From: Alphaproteobacteria bacterium
GTDB taxonomy: Bacteria > Pseudomonadota > Alphaproteobacteria > Rhodobacterales > Rhodobacteraceae
Assembly (NCBI GenBank): GCA_030425925.1
Contig: JAUHZO010000008.1
Span: 154,809-218,808, forward strand
Direction: 5' to 3'
DNA: 64,000 nucleotides
Translations under genes and position numbers: made by a program
In this document: positions 56,947 to 64,000 of the stretch, piece after piece
Layout: every line of letters starts with the position of its first letter
Position numbering within the stretch: the first letter of the stretch is position 1
The notes under the pieces: generated by a model
What the model saw: the letters and a program-made list of their open reading frames with translations, nothing else
Databases searched by the model: none
Told to the model about the DNA's origin: nothing

Positions 56947-58530
56947 TCAGGCCGCGGCGCGGGCCTCTCGCATCCAGTCCTCCACCGCACGCACCTGGTC
57001 AGCATCCAGTCGCAGCCCCAGCTTGGAGCGCCGCCACAGCACGTCGTCGGCGTTGCGGGCATATTCATGGGCCATCAGCCAGCGCAGTTCGGCCTCGCTC
57101 AGCGTCGCGCCGAAATCGCGGCCCAGGTCCGAGACCTGCCGCGCGCTGCCCAAAATGTCCGCCGCCTCGGTGCCGTAGGCGCGCACGAGGCGCAGCGCCC
57201 AGGCGTCGGTCAGGAAGGGAAAGCTGTCCTTCAGCCCCGCGACCAGCCCGGCCACCCCGTCCACCGGGAAATCCCCGCCGGGCAGCGGCACGCCCGCGGT
57301 CCAGTCCCCGCGGTCCAGCGACAGATGCGCGTCCACCTGCGCCAGTGCGCTTTCCGCCAGCCGCCGATAGGTGGTGATCTTGCCGCCAAAGACGTTCAGC
57401 ACCGGCGCGCCCAGGCTCGTGTCTGCCTTCAGGGTATAATCCCGCGTGGCCGCCGTGGCGCTGCTGGCCCCGTCGTCATAAAGCGGGCGCACGCCGGAAT
57501 AGGTCCAGACGATGTCGTCCGCCGCAAGCGGCTGGCGGAAATACTGGCTGGCAAAGCCCAGCAAATAGTCCCGTTCTTCCGGCGTGCAGACCGGGGCCTG
57601 CGCCGGGTCGCCATGGTCGGCATCGGTGGTGCCGATCAGGGTGAAATCCGTCTGATAGGGGATGGCAAAGATGATCCGCCCGTCGGTGCCCTGAAAGAAA
57701 TAGCACTTGTCGTGGTCGTAAAGCTTGCGGGTCACGATATGGCTGCCGCGCACCAGACGGACGTTGTCGCGCGTGTTCAGCCGCAGCTTGCCCTGCACGA
57801 TGTCAGCCACCCAGGGCCCCGCGGCGTTCACCAGCATGCGGGCGCGGTGCACGTGTACCGCTCCGGTTTCGCGATCGCGCGTTTCGATGCGCCAAATCCC
57901 GTCTTCGCACGAGGCGCCGGTCACTTCGGTCCGGGTCAGGATCTGCGCGCCGCGGGACGCGGCGTCGCGGGCGTTGAGCACGACAAGTCGGGAATCCTCG
58001 ACCCAGCAATCGGAGTATTCGAACGCGCGGGCAAAGCGGGGCTGCAGCGGCGCGCCTTCGGGCGTGCCCGGCAGGTCGAGGCTGCGCGTTCCGGGCAGCA
58101 GCTTGCGCCCGCCCAGATGGTCATACAGGAACAGCCCCAGCCGGATCAGCCAGGCGGGCCTGCGGCCCTTCATCCAGGGCAGGATGCGGCGCAGCAGGCG
58201 CGCGGTCGGCGTGTCCGAGTCGAACCGCATATCCCTATGATATGGAAGCACAAACCGCATGGGCCAGCTGATGTGCGGCATGGCCCGCAGCAGCACTTCG
58301 CGTTCGATCAGCGCCTCGCGCACAAGCCGGAACTCGAAATACTCCAGATAGCGCAGACCGCCATGGAACAGCTTGGTCGAGGCCGAAGAGGTCGCCCAGG
58401 CCAGATCGTTCATCTCGGCCAGAACCACCGACAGGCCGCGCCCTGCCGCATCGCGGGCGATGCCGCAGCCGTTGATGCCGCCACCGATGACGAACAGGTC
58501 GCAGGGGGCGGCGGTTTCGGGGCGGTCCAT
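56947..58530 (-). CDS. glpD: Glycerol-3-phosphate dehydrogenase
   Basis: 527 residues. FAD-dependent membrane-associated enzyme that oxidises sn-glycerol 3-phosphate to dihydroxyacetone phosphate. The FAD dinucleotide motif is VIGGGINGCGIARDAAGRGL. STKLFHGGLRYLEYFEFRLV, NAAGPWVADI and a TYSGVRPL motif are diagnostic, and the C-terminal DAO domain is present. The start at MDRPETAAPCDLF has GAGGAGAG before it; 13 further codons upstream are open. It is divergent from glpR with a palindrome between them. No glpF or glpK is in the window. Confidence 0.95.
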   Translation of the reverse strand: MDRPETAAPCDLFVIGGGINGCGIARDAAGRGLSVVLAEMNDLAWATSSASTKLFHGGLRYLEYFEFRLVREALIEREVLLRAMPHISWPMRFVLPYHRDMRFDSDTPTARLLRRILPWMKGRRPAWLIRLGLFLYDHLGGRKLLPGTRSLDLPGTPEGAPLQPRFARAFEYSDCWVEDSRLVVLNARDAASRGAQILTRTEVTGASCEDGIWRIETRDRETGAVHVHRARMLVNAAGPWVADIVQGKLRLNTRDNVRLVRGSHIVTRKLYDHDKCYFFQGTDGRIIFAIPYQTDFTLIGTTDADHGDPAQAPVCTPEERDYLLGFASQYFRQPLAADDIVWTYSGVRPLYDDGASSATAATRDYTLKADTSLGAPVLNVFGGKITTYRRLAESALAQVDAHLSLDRGDWTAGVPLPGGDFPVDGVAGLVAGLKDSFPFLTDAWALRLVRAYGTEAADILGSARQVSDLGRDFGATLSEAELRWLMAHEYARNADDVLWRRSKLGLRLDADQVRAVEDWMREARAAA

Positions 58531-58580
58531 GTGACTCTCCTCTGGTCGGGAACGCGGCGAAGATGCCAAGAAACGCGTGA

Positions 58581-58594
58581 TTTCGCAAACGAAA
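58581..58594. promoter_or_regulatory. Putative GlpR operator between glpD and glpR
   Basis: TTTCG-CAAA-CGAAA, a perfect inverted repeat centred 57 bases before the glpD start. A further TTCGCTTTTGCC half-site follows. DeoR-family GlpR operators in proteobacteria use TTTCG-type half-sites. The adjacent glpR makes this the obvious target. Confidence 0.6.
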
Positions 58595-58685
58595 TGCGTT
58601 CGCTTTTGCCCTTTCTTGCGACTGGTGGGTCAAAATGCCCCCTGAATACGCAAAAACCACCGCGCCTCGCGGCCCGAACGTTGCG

Positions 58686-58697
58686 TTTGCGCGCAAA
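58686..58697. promoter_or_regulatory. Second palindrome before glpR
   Basis: TTTGCGCGCAAA, a 12-base perfect palindrome flanked by TTGCG and CGCAA, 55 bases before the glpR ATG. It could be a second operator for autoregulation. Confidence 0.4.
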
Positions 58698-58751
58698 TCG
58701 CGCAACTCTGACCGTCCAACCCGCCCCGGACACCCGAACCCAGGCCAGGAC

Positions 58752-59513
58752 ATGTCGCAAAGCTTTCGCCATCCCGAGATCCTTGAAATCGCCCGGAAAG
58801 AGGGCAAGGTGACGGTGGACGGGCTGGCCGCACGGTTCGGCGTCACGCTGCAGACCATCCGCCGCGACCTGGCCGACCTGGCCGAGGCGGGCCGGCTGGA
58901 GCGGGTGCATGGCGGGGCCGTGTTGCCTTCGGGCACCAGCAATATCGGCTATGAAACCCGCCGCGCGCTGAACCAGGACGCCAAGCGCGCCATCGCCCGG
59001 ACCTGCGCCGCGGAAATTCCCGACGGTTGCGCGCTGTTTCTCAACATCGGCACCTCGACCGAGGCGGTGGCCGAGGCGCTGCGCGATCACCGCGACCTGC
59101 TGGTGGTGACCAACAACATGAACGTCGCCAATATCCTCGCTGGCCATCCGGGCTGCGAGATCGTGGTGACCGGCGGACAATTGCGCCGCGCCGATGGCGG
59201 TCTGGTGGGCGATCTGGCCGCCGAGACCATCCGCAGGTTCAAGTTCGACCTGGCGGTGATCGGCTGTTCGGCGCTGGACCGGGACGGCGACCTGCTGGAT
59301 TTCGACATTCAGGAGGTCAGCGTCAGCCAGACCATCCTGCGCCAGTCGCGCCGCACCTTCCTCGTGGCCGACCAGTCCAAGCTGGGCCGCAGCGCGCCGG
59401 CGCGCATCGCCTCGCTGGCGGACGTGGACGCGCTCTTTACCGATGCGCCCCTGCCCGCCGCGCTGTCAGCCGCCTGCACAACCTGGAACACGCGGGTGGC
59501 GGTGACGGTCTGA
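58752..59513 (+). CDS. glpR: DeoR-family glycerol-3-phosphate regulon repressor
   Basis: 253 residues. The DeoR helix-turn-helix is GKVTVDGLAARFGVTLQTIR, RRDLADLAEAGRLERVHGGA follows, and the phosphosugar-sensing DeoR C-terminal domain has LFLNIGTSTEAVAEAL. The length is that of E. coli GlpR (252). The start at MSQSFRHPEIL has CCAGGA before it; 39 upstream codons cover the operator region and were rejected. It represses glpD in the absence of glycerol 3-phosphate, by analogy. Confidence 0.93.
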   Translation: MSQSFRHPEILEIARKEGKVTVDGLAARFGVTLQTIRRDLADLAEAGRLERVHGGAVLPSGTSNIGYETRRALNQDAKRAIARTCAAEIPDGCALFLNIGTSTEAVAEALRDHRDLLVVTNNMNVANILAGHPGCEIVVTGGQLRRADGGLVGDLAAETIRRFKFDLAVIGCSALDRDGDLLDFDIQEVSVSQTILRQSRRTFLVADQSKLGRSAPARIASLADVDALFTDAPLPAALSAACTTWNTRVAVTV

Positions 59514-59558
59514 GGCGTCGGGCACGGGCCCCGTTCAGGCTGCGCAATGAGCCCGCCA

Positions 59559-60884
59559 TCACCCTTTTGGCAAGGTATCATTCAGCGCGCGGGAAAGCCT
59601 GGTGACCAGTTCGTCGATCTGCCCGTCTTCGATGATGAAGGGCGGTGCCAGCAGGATGTGGTCGCCATGCCTGCCGTCCCGCGTGCCGGCCATCGGATAG
59701 CAGATCAGCCCTTCGGCAAGGGCCGCTGTCTTGATCTTCCCGGCCAGCCCGTGCGCGGGGTCGAACGGCGTTTTGGTCTCGCGATCCGCGACGATCTCGA
59801 TCCCGCGGAACAGGCCGCGCCCCCGGATGTCCCCGATATGGGGATGCTGGCCGAAGGCGGCCTCAAGCGCGGAGTGCAGCTTGTCGCCCATGACACCGGC
59901 GCGGGCCGGCAGATCGCGGCGGACCAGTTCCGTCACCACCGCCAGCGCGGCGGCGGTGGCCACCGGATGGCCAAGATAGGTGTGCCCGTGCTGGAAAAAC
60001 CCCGACCCGTTTTCGATGGCGGCATAGATCGTGTCGGTGCACAGCATTGCCCCGATCGGCTGATAGCCCGCGCCCAGGCCCTTGGCGATGCACAGGATGT
60101 CCGGGGCGACCGCGTCATGATCGCAGGCAAACAGATGCCCCGTGCGCCCCATGCCGCACATGACCTCGTCGAGGATCAGCAGCACGCCATACTGGTCGCA
60201 AATCTCGCGAATGCGCGTGAAATACCCCTCTACCGCGGGCACCGCGCCCAGGGTCGCGCCCACCACCGGCTCGGCCATGAAGGCCATGACGCTGTCCGAC
60301 CCGGCCCGCAGGATTTCGGTTTCGAGGTCGTTCGCAACGCGCTGGCCGTATTCGAACAGGCTTTCCGACGCGCCGCGCTCGGCATATTCGTAACACGGTG
60401 CGATATGGCTCATCTCGACCAGCAGGGGCGCGAACTGCGCGCGCCGCCACGCGTTGCCACCGGCCGACAAGGCCCCCAGAGTGTTGCCGTGATAGCTTTG
60501 CCTGCGGGCGATGACACGGTGCCGCTCGGGTTGCCCGATCTCGAGGAAATACTGGCGGGCCAGCTTGATCGCGGCCTCGGTCGCTTCCGATCCGCCCGAG
60601 ACGAAATAGACACGGTCGAGCTTGCCCGGCGCATGGTCGATCAGCAGGTCGGCCAGCGCCTCTGCCGGCTCCGACGTCATGAACCCGGTATGGGCGAAGG
60701 CGATTTTTGCCACCTGGTCCTGAACGGCGGCGATCACCGCCGGGTCGGAATGCCCCAGGCAGGACACCGCCGCATCGCCGCAATCGAGGTAGCGCTTGCC
60801 ATCGGCGTCGATCAGGTAGCACCCATCGCCGCCAACGGCCGTCGGCAGATGGGCCCGGGTGTGGCGCGGAAAGACATGGCTCAT
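59559..60884 (-). CDS. Class III aminotransferase
   Basis: 441 residues, PLP-dependent. It has YLIDADGKRYLDCGDAAVSC, VYFVSGGSEATEAAIKLARQ, QSYHGNTLGALS, LLILDEVMCGMGRTGHLFAC and the PLP lysine in ILCIAKGLGAGYQPIGAML. GGGAGG precedes the ATG by six bases. It belongs to the aspartate-aminotransferase-family/omega-transaminase group, whose amine or amino acid substrate cannot be read from sequence. It is convergent with glpR. Confidence 0.92.
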   Translation of the reverse strand: MSHVFPRHTRAHLPTAVGGDGCYLIDADGKRYLDCGDAAVSCLGHSDPAVIAAVQDQVAKIAFAHTGFMTSEPAEALADLLIDHAPGKLDRVYFVSGGSEATEAAIKLARQYFLEIGQPERHRVIARRQSYHGNTLGALSAGGNAWRRAQFAPLLVEMSHIAPCYEYAERGASESLFEYGQRVANDLETEILRAGSDSVMAFMAEPVVGATLGAVPAVEGYFTRIREICDQYGVLLILDEVMCGMGRTGHLFACDHDAVAPDILCIAKGLGAGYQPIGAMLCTDTIYAAIENGSGFFQHGHTYLGHPVATAAALAVVTELVRRDLPARAGVMGDKLHSALEAAFGQHPHIGDIRGRGLFRGIEIVADRETKTPFDPAHGLAGKIKTAALAEGLICYPMAGTRDGRHGDHILLAPPFIIEDGQIDELVTRLSRALNDTLPKG

Positions 60885-61051
60885 GCGGGGCCTCCCTGGA
60901 GCAGCTTCAAGAGCGCCGCGACCGATGCGGCAGGATCAGTCCAAGGTGCGCCGGCGGCATTGGTCAAGCTGTTTTCGTCTTCCGCACGCGGCGGTACGCC
61001 CAGGGTGCAAGCGGACAGAACAGACAATGCCTTGGGAATCCGGCCTTATTG
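60885..61051. other. Unassigned stretch before the IS5-type element
   Basis: No gene or repeat recognised in these 167 bases. Short frames on both strands lack start signals and family patterns. It may hold the aminotransferase promoter near its left end and debris of earlier insertions. Confidence 0.3.
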
Positions 61052-62264
61052 AGGAACATCTGGAAAACCTCGCGCTCTGAGCGGGTTTGGATAGACTTTG
61101 CAGGACGTTGAAGGATGCCTGCCGATGCACAAGCAACCCGCCTTTCCCGGACTCCGCCATTCGATGAAGAAGAAGCAGACGCGACGGGAGAAGTTTCTCG
61201 CCGAAATGGACGCGGTGGTGCCGTGGGCGCGGCTTCTGGCGCTGATCACGCCGCACTCTCCGAAGGCGGGTCCGAAGGGTGGACGACGGCCCATGCCGCC
61301 AGAGACGATGCTGCGCATCTGCTTCCTCCAGAACCGGTATGCGCTCAGCGACCCGATGGCCGAGGAAATGCTCTACGATAGCGACGCCATGCGCTGGTTC
61401 GCGGGCATTGGGCTCGGCGACGACAGAATCCCCGACGAGACCACCATCCTCAACTTCCGCCACCTGCTGGAGACGCACCAGCTGACCGAGAAACTGTTCG
61501 CCGAAGTGAACGGCCATCTCGCCGACCAGGGGATCACGCTGCGCTCGGGCACGCTCGTCGATGCGACGATCATCGACGCGCCGTCGTCGACGAAGAACGA
61601 GGCGAAGGCCCGCGACCCCGAGATGTCGTCGACAAAGAAGGGCAACGACTGGTTCTTTGGAATGAAGGCGCATGTGGGCGTAGATGCCGACAGCGGAATC
61701 GTGCACAGCCTCGAGACCACCACGGCCAGGGTCCACCCTTTCGGGACATTGCTGCGCAATGCCCTGTCGGGCAAGGGATAGCCAGGTCTGGGATGAGCTT
61801 CTGCATGGCGAAGAGACATCGGTCTGGGCGGACAAGGGCTATGTCAGCGCGGCGCGGGAGGGCGCGTTCTCCGGCCCCGGCAAGGTCTGGGGCGTCATGC
61901 GCAAGGCACCGAAGGGCGGCGCGCTTCATCCTATCGACGAAGACATCAACCGGATCATCGCCAAAGCGCGGGCACGGGTCGAGCACCCGTTCCGGATCCT
62001 CAAGCGCCAGTTTGGTCACGTGAAAACCCGCTACCGTGGCTTGGCAAAAAACCGGGCGCATCTGTTTACACTCTTCGCGCCCGGCAACCTGTTCCTGATG
62101 CGCAGGAGGCTCTCAGCATGAGGCGGAGTCCGTCCAGAAACGGCACATCCGCCGTTCGAGCGGCCAACACAGCACGAGGATTGCTGGAAACGGGCCGTCT
62201 GCTGCCCCAAACCACCTTCAAGCCGCAAGGTCGGCGCAGCCGAAGGCGTTGATCAGATGTTCCT
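61052..62264 (+). mobile_element. IS5-family insertion sequence
   Basis: About 1.2 kb. The ends form an inverted repeat: AGGAACATCTG at 61052-61062 and its complement at 62254-62264, with further partial matching (AAC) inward. It contains one transposase gene broken by a 40-base insertion. No convincing target duplication was found; the flanks read ATTG and TGGA. Confidence 0.75.
61125..62121 (+). pseudogene. IS5-family transposase, interrupted
   Basis: The first frame runs from MHKQPAFPGLRHSMKKKQTR through RICFLQNRYALSDPMAEEML, LVDATIIDAPSSTKNEA (first catalytic Asp) and MKAHVGVDADSG, and stops at 61781. The second frame picks up at 61777 with DSQVWDELLHGEETSVWADK (second Asp), then VEHPFRILKRQFGHVKTRYR (catalytic Glu) and ends at 62121. 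Related transposases read straight from ARVH into DSQVWDE. Here 40 extra bases (61737-61776) lie between those points, adding an off-frame segment and a stop. The element is therefore probably inactive unless frameshifting bypasses it. Confidence 0.85.
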
Positions 62265-62288
62265 TGGATGATATGGATAGGAGCCAAA

Positions 62289-62864
62289 ATGACAACGCTA
62301 ACAGAAATCGGAGAAGAACGAGAACACGAGGCAATTGGTTCGCGCCAAAGTGTTCTTGATTGCGTATCGGAGAGACATATACGCGATACCGAGCGTCGAG
62401 GACCCTATACCTACCAGACTCCATCCGGCTGGATACTTGTTGAGGCACGCTTTATCCAAACTCACCGTCGGGACGATGCCGGGGTCGATCCATTCAAACG
62501 GCTTTCCCGCGGTGGAACCGTTACATCCTCCTCGCGTATTGAAGAAGCCTATGACCGGTCCATAGAGTATCTTGGTCGACTGCTTCACAGCAAGGTCGAC
62601 GATGAGAACAAACGGAAAGAAATCAGGGCTGAGATCGAATCTGACCTGCGCGACACCAAATCAGGTCATGTAGCCCTTGCAAATTCTGCGGCCAGTTCTC
62701 ACGACGCTGTTGAGTTCTATCTTTATGCAAAAGGCAGAGGCGTAGGCGCCCTGGTAATCCCCCCATTTTTGCGGGGGCTTGGACGTAGAATTTACGCGGC
62801 CATTCTCAGTTTCTGGGCGGGGGTCATCCCGCCGTTGCCCATGTTGGGGCGCTCGTTGTTGTAG
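62289..62864 (+). CDS. Unknown protein, 3' end replaced by an IS3 element
   Basis: [20 protein letters not shown] opens a hydrophilic protein whose native sequence runs to about residue 155 ([13 protein letters not shown]). The last approximately 35 codons are read from IS3 sequence. GGAG sits before the ATG. The stretch is visibly richer in A and T than the rest of the window, suggesting foreign origin. No family was recognised. It lies exactly between an IS5-type and an IS3-type element, so it may be cargo or a remnant of an accessory region. Confidence 0.5.
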   Translation: MTTLTEIGEEREHEAIGSRQSVLDCVSERHIRDTERRGPYTYQTPSGWILVEARFIQTHRRDDAGVDPFKRLSRGGTVTSSSRIEEAYDRSIEYLGRLLHSKVDDENKRKEIRAEIESDLRDTKSGHVALANSAASSHDAVEFYLYAKGRGVGALVIPPFLRGLGRRIYAAILSFWAGVIPPLPMLGRSLL

Positions 62865-63619
62865 GACCAGAGCCACTCGGTTGCAATCTGCTGCACCTCG
62901 TCGATGGTTTCGAAGATATGGAGGTCCAGCCATTCATGCCGGACCGTCCGGTTGTAGCGCTCGACGTAGGCGTTCTGCTGTGGTTTTCCCGGCTGAATGT
63001 GGGCCAGGGCGATACCCTTGTTTTCGACCCATTCCATCAACGTCCCGCTGATGTATTCCGGGCCATTGTCGACCCGAATGGTTCGTGGCGTACCACGCCA
63101 TTCGATGATCTGGTTCAATGCCCGCACGACGCGCTCGGCGGGCAACGAAAAGTCGATCTCGATGCCCAGACCTTCGCGGTTGAAGTCGTCCAAGACGTTC
63201 AGCAGCCGGAACTGCCGACCATCCTCCAGCCGATCCGCCATGAAATCCATCGACCAAACCTCGTTCGGCGCTTCTGGCACGACCAGCTCATCGGGTTTCT
63301 CCCTCTTCAAACGCTTGCGCGGCTTGATCCTAAAGTTCAGTTCCAACTCACGGTAGATCCTGTAGACGCGCTTGTGGTTCCAGACGTGCCCCTGGACGTT
63401 GCGCAGGTACAGAAAGCACAGGCCGAAGCCCCAGGTCTTCTTCGACTTCGTCAGCCCGAGCAGCAGGTCGGCGATCTGCTCGTTCTCATCGTCCAGCTTC
63501 GGACTGTACCGATAGCAGGTCTCGCTGACCTCGAAGGCCCGACACGCCAGCGCGATGCTGACGCCCCTTGTTGCCACCGCTTTCTCGGCCAGCGCGCGGC
63601 GGTTCGCTGGCCGTATCAC
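62792..63619 (-). CDS. IS3-family transposase, orfB (integrase catalytic part)
   Basis: 275 residues. The HTH_21-like N-terminal region is followed by the rve integrase core with all three catalytic residues: Asp in [11 protein letters not shown], Asp in [13 protein letters not shown] and Glu in [16 protein letters not shown]. It overlaps orfA by four bases. The A6G run at 63625-63619 is the usual -1 frameshift site that makes the OrfAB fusion; a GTG could also start orfB alone. Confidence 0.92.
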   Translation of the reverse strand: MIRPANRRALAEKAVATRGVSIALACRAFEVSETCYRYSPKLDDENEQIADLLLGLTKSKKTWGFGLCFLYLRNVQGHVWNHKRVYRIYRELELNFRIKPRKRLKREKPDELVVPEAPNEVWSMDFMADRLEDGRQFRLLNVLDDFNREGLGIEIDFSLPAERVVRALNQIIEWRGTPRTIRVDNGPEYISGTLMEWVENKGIALAHIQPGKPQQNAYVERYNRTVRHEWLDLHIFETIDEVQQIATEWLWSYNNERPNMGNGGMTPAQKLRMAA

Positions 63620-63846
63620 TTTTTTCCGAGCGCCTCTTTGAGCAGGTCATTCTGCATGCTGACGTCGGCATACATGCGCTTAAGGCGCCGGTTCTCCTCA
63701 GCCATGGCCTTCATCTCGCTGATGAGGCTGGCGTCCATACCGCCGTACTTCGCACGCCATTTGTACAGCGTCGCACTGCTCATCCCGTGCTCGCGGCACA
63801 GTTCGGCGGCAGGGACCCCGCCCTCCATCTGGCGCAGCACACCCAT
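63616..63846 (-). CDS. IS3-family transposase, orfA, N-terminally truncated
   Basis: Helix-turn-helix and leucine-zipper part: [40 protein letters not shown], then [16 protein letters not shown] and LLKEALGKK. Intact relatives begin with a start codon just before [13 protein letters not shown]. Here KTRFTEAQI is still encoded (63847-63873) but the start codon is gone, because the neighbouring IS begins at 63875. Only the internal ATG at 63846 is left. Confidence 0.85.
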   Translation of the reverse strand: MGVLRQMEGGVPAAELCREHGMSSATLYKWRAKYGGMDASLISEMKAMAEENRRLKRMYADVSMQNDLLKEALGKK

Positions 63847-63874
63847 GATCTGGGCTTCGGTGAATCGTGTCTTT

Positions 63875-64000
63875 GAACCGCGCCGGGTTTGCCGGAGGCT
63901 TATTGATGTTGGTTACGCGGCCATTTCTGATCTTTCCAGAGCCGCGTAGAAGTTTGCTTCGGCCTCTACCGGCGGAATGTTCCCGATGGGTTCGAGAAGG
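63875..64000 (-). mobile_element. Second IS3-family element, cut by the window edge
   Basis: Starts with TGAACCGCGCCGGGTTTGCC, the kind of terminal repeat (TGAACCGC...) known at the ends of several IS3-group elements. It continues past base 64000. It is inserted against the orfA start of the first IS3 element. Confidence 0.65.
63913..64000 (-). CDS. IS3-family transposase orfB, C-terminal fragment
   Basis: Reads LLEPIGNIPPVEAEANFYAA then LERSEMAA and stops. The LLEPIGNIPPxEAE tail is diagnostic for one group of IS3 orfB proteins. The rest lies beyond the window. Its sequence differs from the C-terminus of the complete orfB here, so this is a different IS. Confidence 0.85.
   Translation of the reverse strand, partial: LLEPIGNIPPVEAEANFYAALERSEMAA

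Larger units (their letters stand above)
62752..63874 (-). mobile_element. IS3-family insertion sequence, 5' end lost
   Basis: It carries orfA and orfB with the standard overlap. The left end is near TGGTAATCCCCCC at about 62752 (approximate). The right end, upstream of orfA, stops at 63874 where a second IS3 element begins. The promoter, right inverted repeat and orfA start are missing. Confidence 0.75.

Noticed and set aside
61125..62121. Programmed frameshift as the explanation for the two-frame IS5 transposase
   Set aside because: There is no slippery run at the junction, and the extra 40 bases fall between residues that are adjacent in related transposases. An insertion explains the data better.
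61048..62268. Target-site duplication of the IS5-type element
   Set aside because: The flanks (ATTG on the left, TGGA on the right) do not match at any offset tried, so no duplication is claimed.
62918..63949. Plus-strand frame of 343 codons opposite the IS3 genes
   Set aside because: Shadow of orfA/orfB. The minus strand has all catalytic motifs and the A6G frameshift site.

Overview
The window is uniformly G+C-rich and reads as chromosome, or possibly a large replicon, of a Rhodobacterales (Roseobacter-group) alphaproteobacterium. The evidence is the gene families and order: aerobic cob genes with DUF1636 and cobW, an ATP-dependent pckA, RTX proteins, tamAB. There are also small CGTAGG-type palindromes of the kind scattered in this order. 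No tRNA, rRNA or CRISPR was seen.

Layout. (1) 13-8925: cobalamin biosynthesis. A cobalamin riboswitch on the minus strand precedes DUF1636-cobW-cobN-cobG. cobO and cobQ run the other way, with a small ParE-type toxin-antitoxin pair lodged between them. (2) 9034-24543: seven consecutive same-strand RTX calcium-binding proteins (RTX1-RTX7). Their N-terminal parts differ (Calx-beta, propeller-like, SGNH esterase, a shared RTX1/RTX5 domain), but every one ends in the same 211-213-codon cassette. No type I secretion genes lie in the window. (3) 24711-26315: pckA, ended by a strong bidirectional terminator. (4) 26385-41919: a catabolic island. It holds a 2-oxo acid dehydrogenase complex with a split E2, an aldehyde dehydrogenase and an atypical M24 protein. 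Beside these lie a ribose-type sugar ABC transporter, two short-chain dehydrogenases and an unusual regulator that fuses a winged helix to a full solute-binding protein. Paired TCCG-N4-GGA palindromes at two promoters suggest one regulon. (5) 42052-49554: a peptide/opine-type ABC transporter, a fumarase-superfamily lyase and a LysR regulator. (6) 49623-60884: tamB-tamA, a tartrate/isopropylmalate-type dehydrogenase, divergent glpD and glpR, and a class III aminotransferase. (7) 61052-64000: insertion sequences. These are a frameshifted IS5-type element, an unknown gene cut by an IS3 element, and a second IS3 element that runs off the window and has removed the start of the first.

The most notable features are the RTX array with its fixed-length carrier cassette, the winged-helix/solute-binding-protein regulator with its putative operator pairs, and the split E2 in which lipoyl carriage and acyltransferase catalysis are on different polypeptides.
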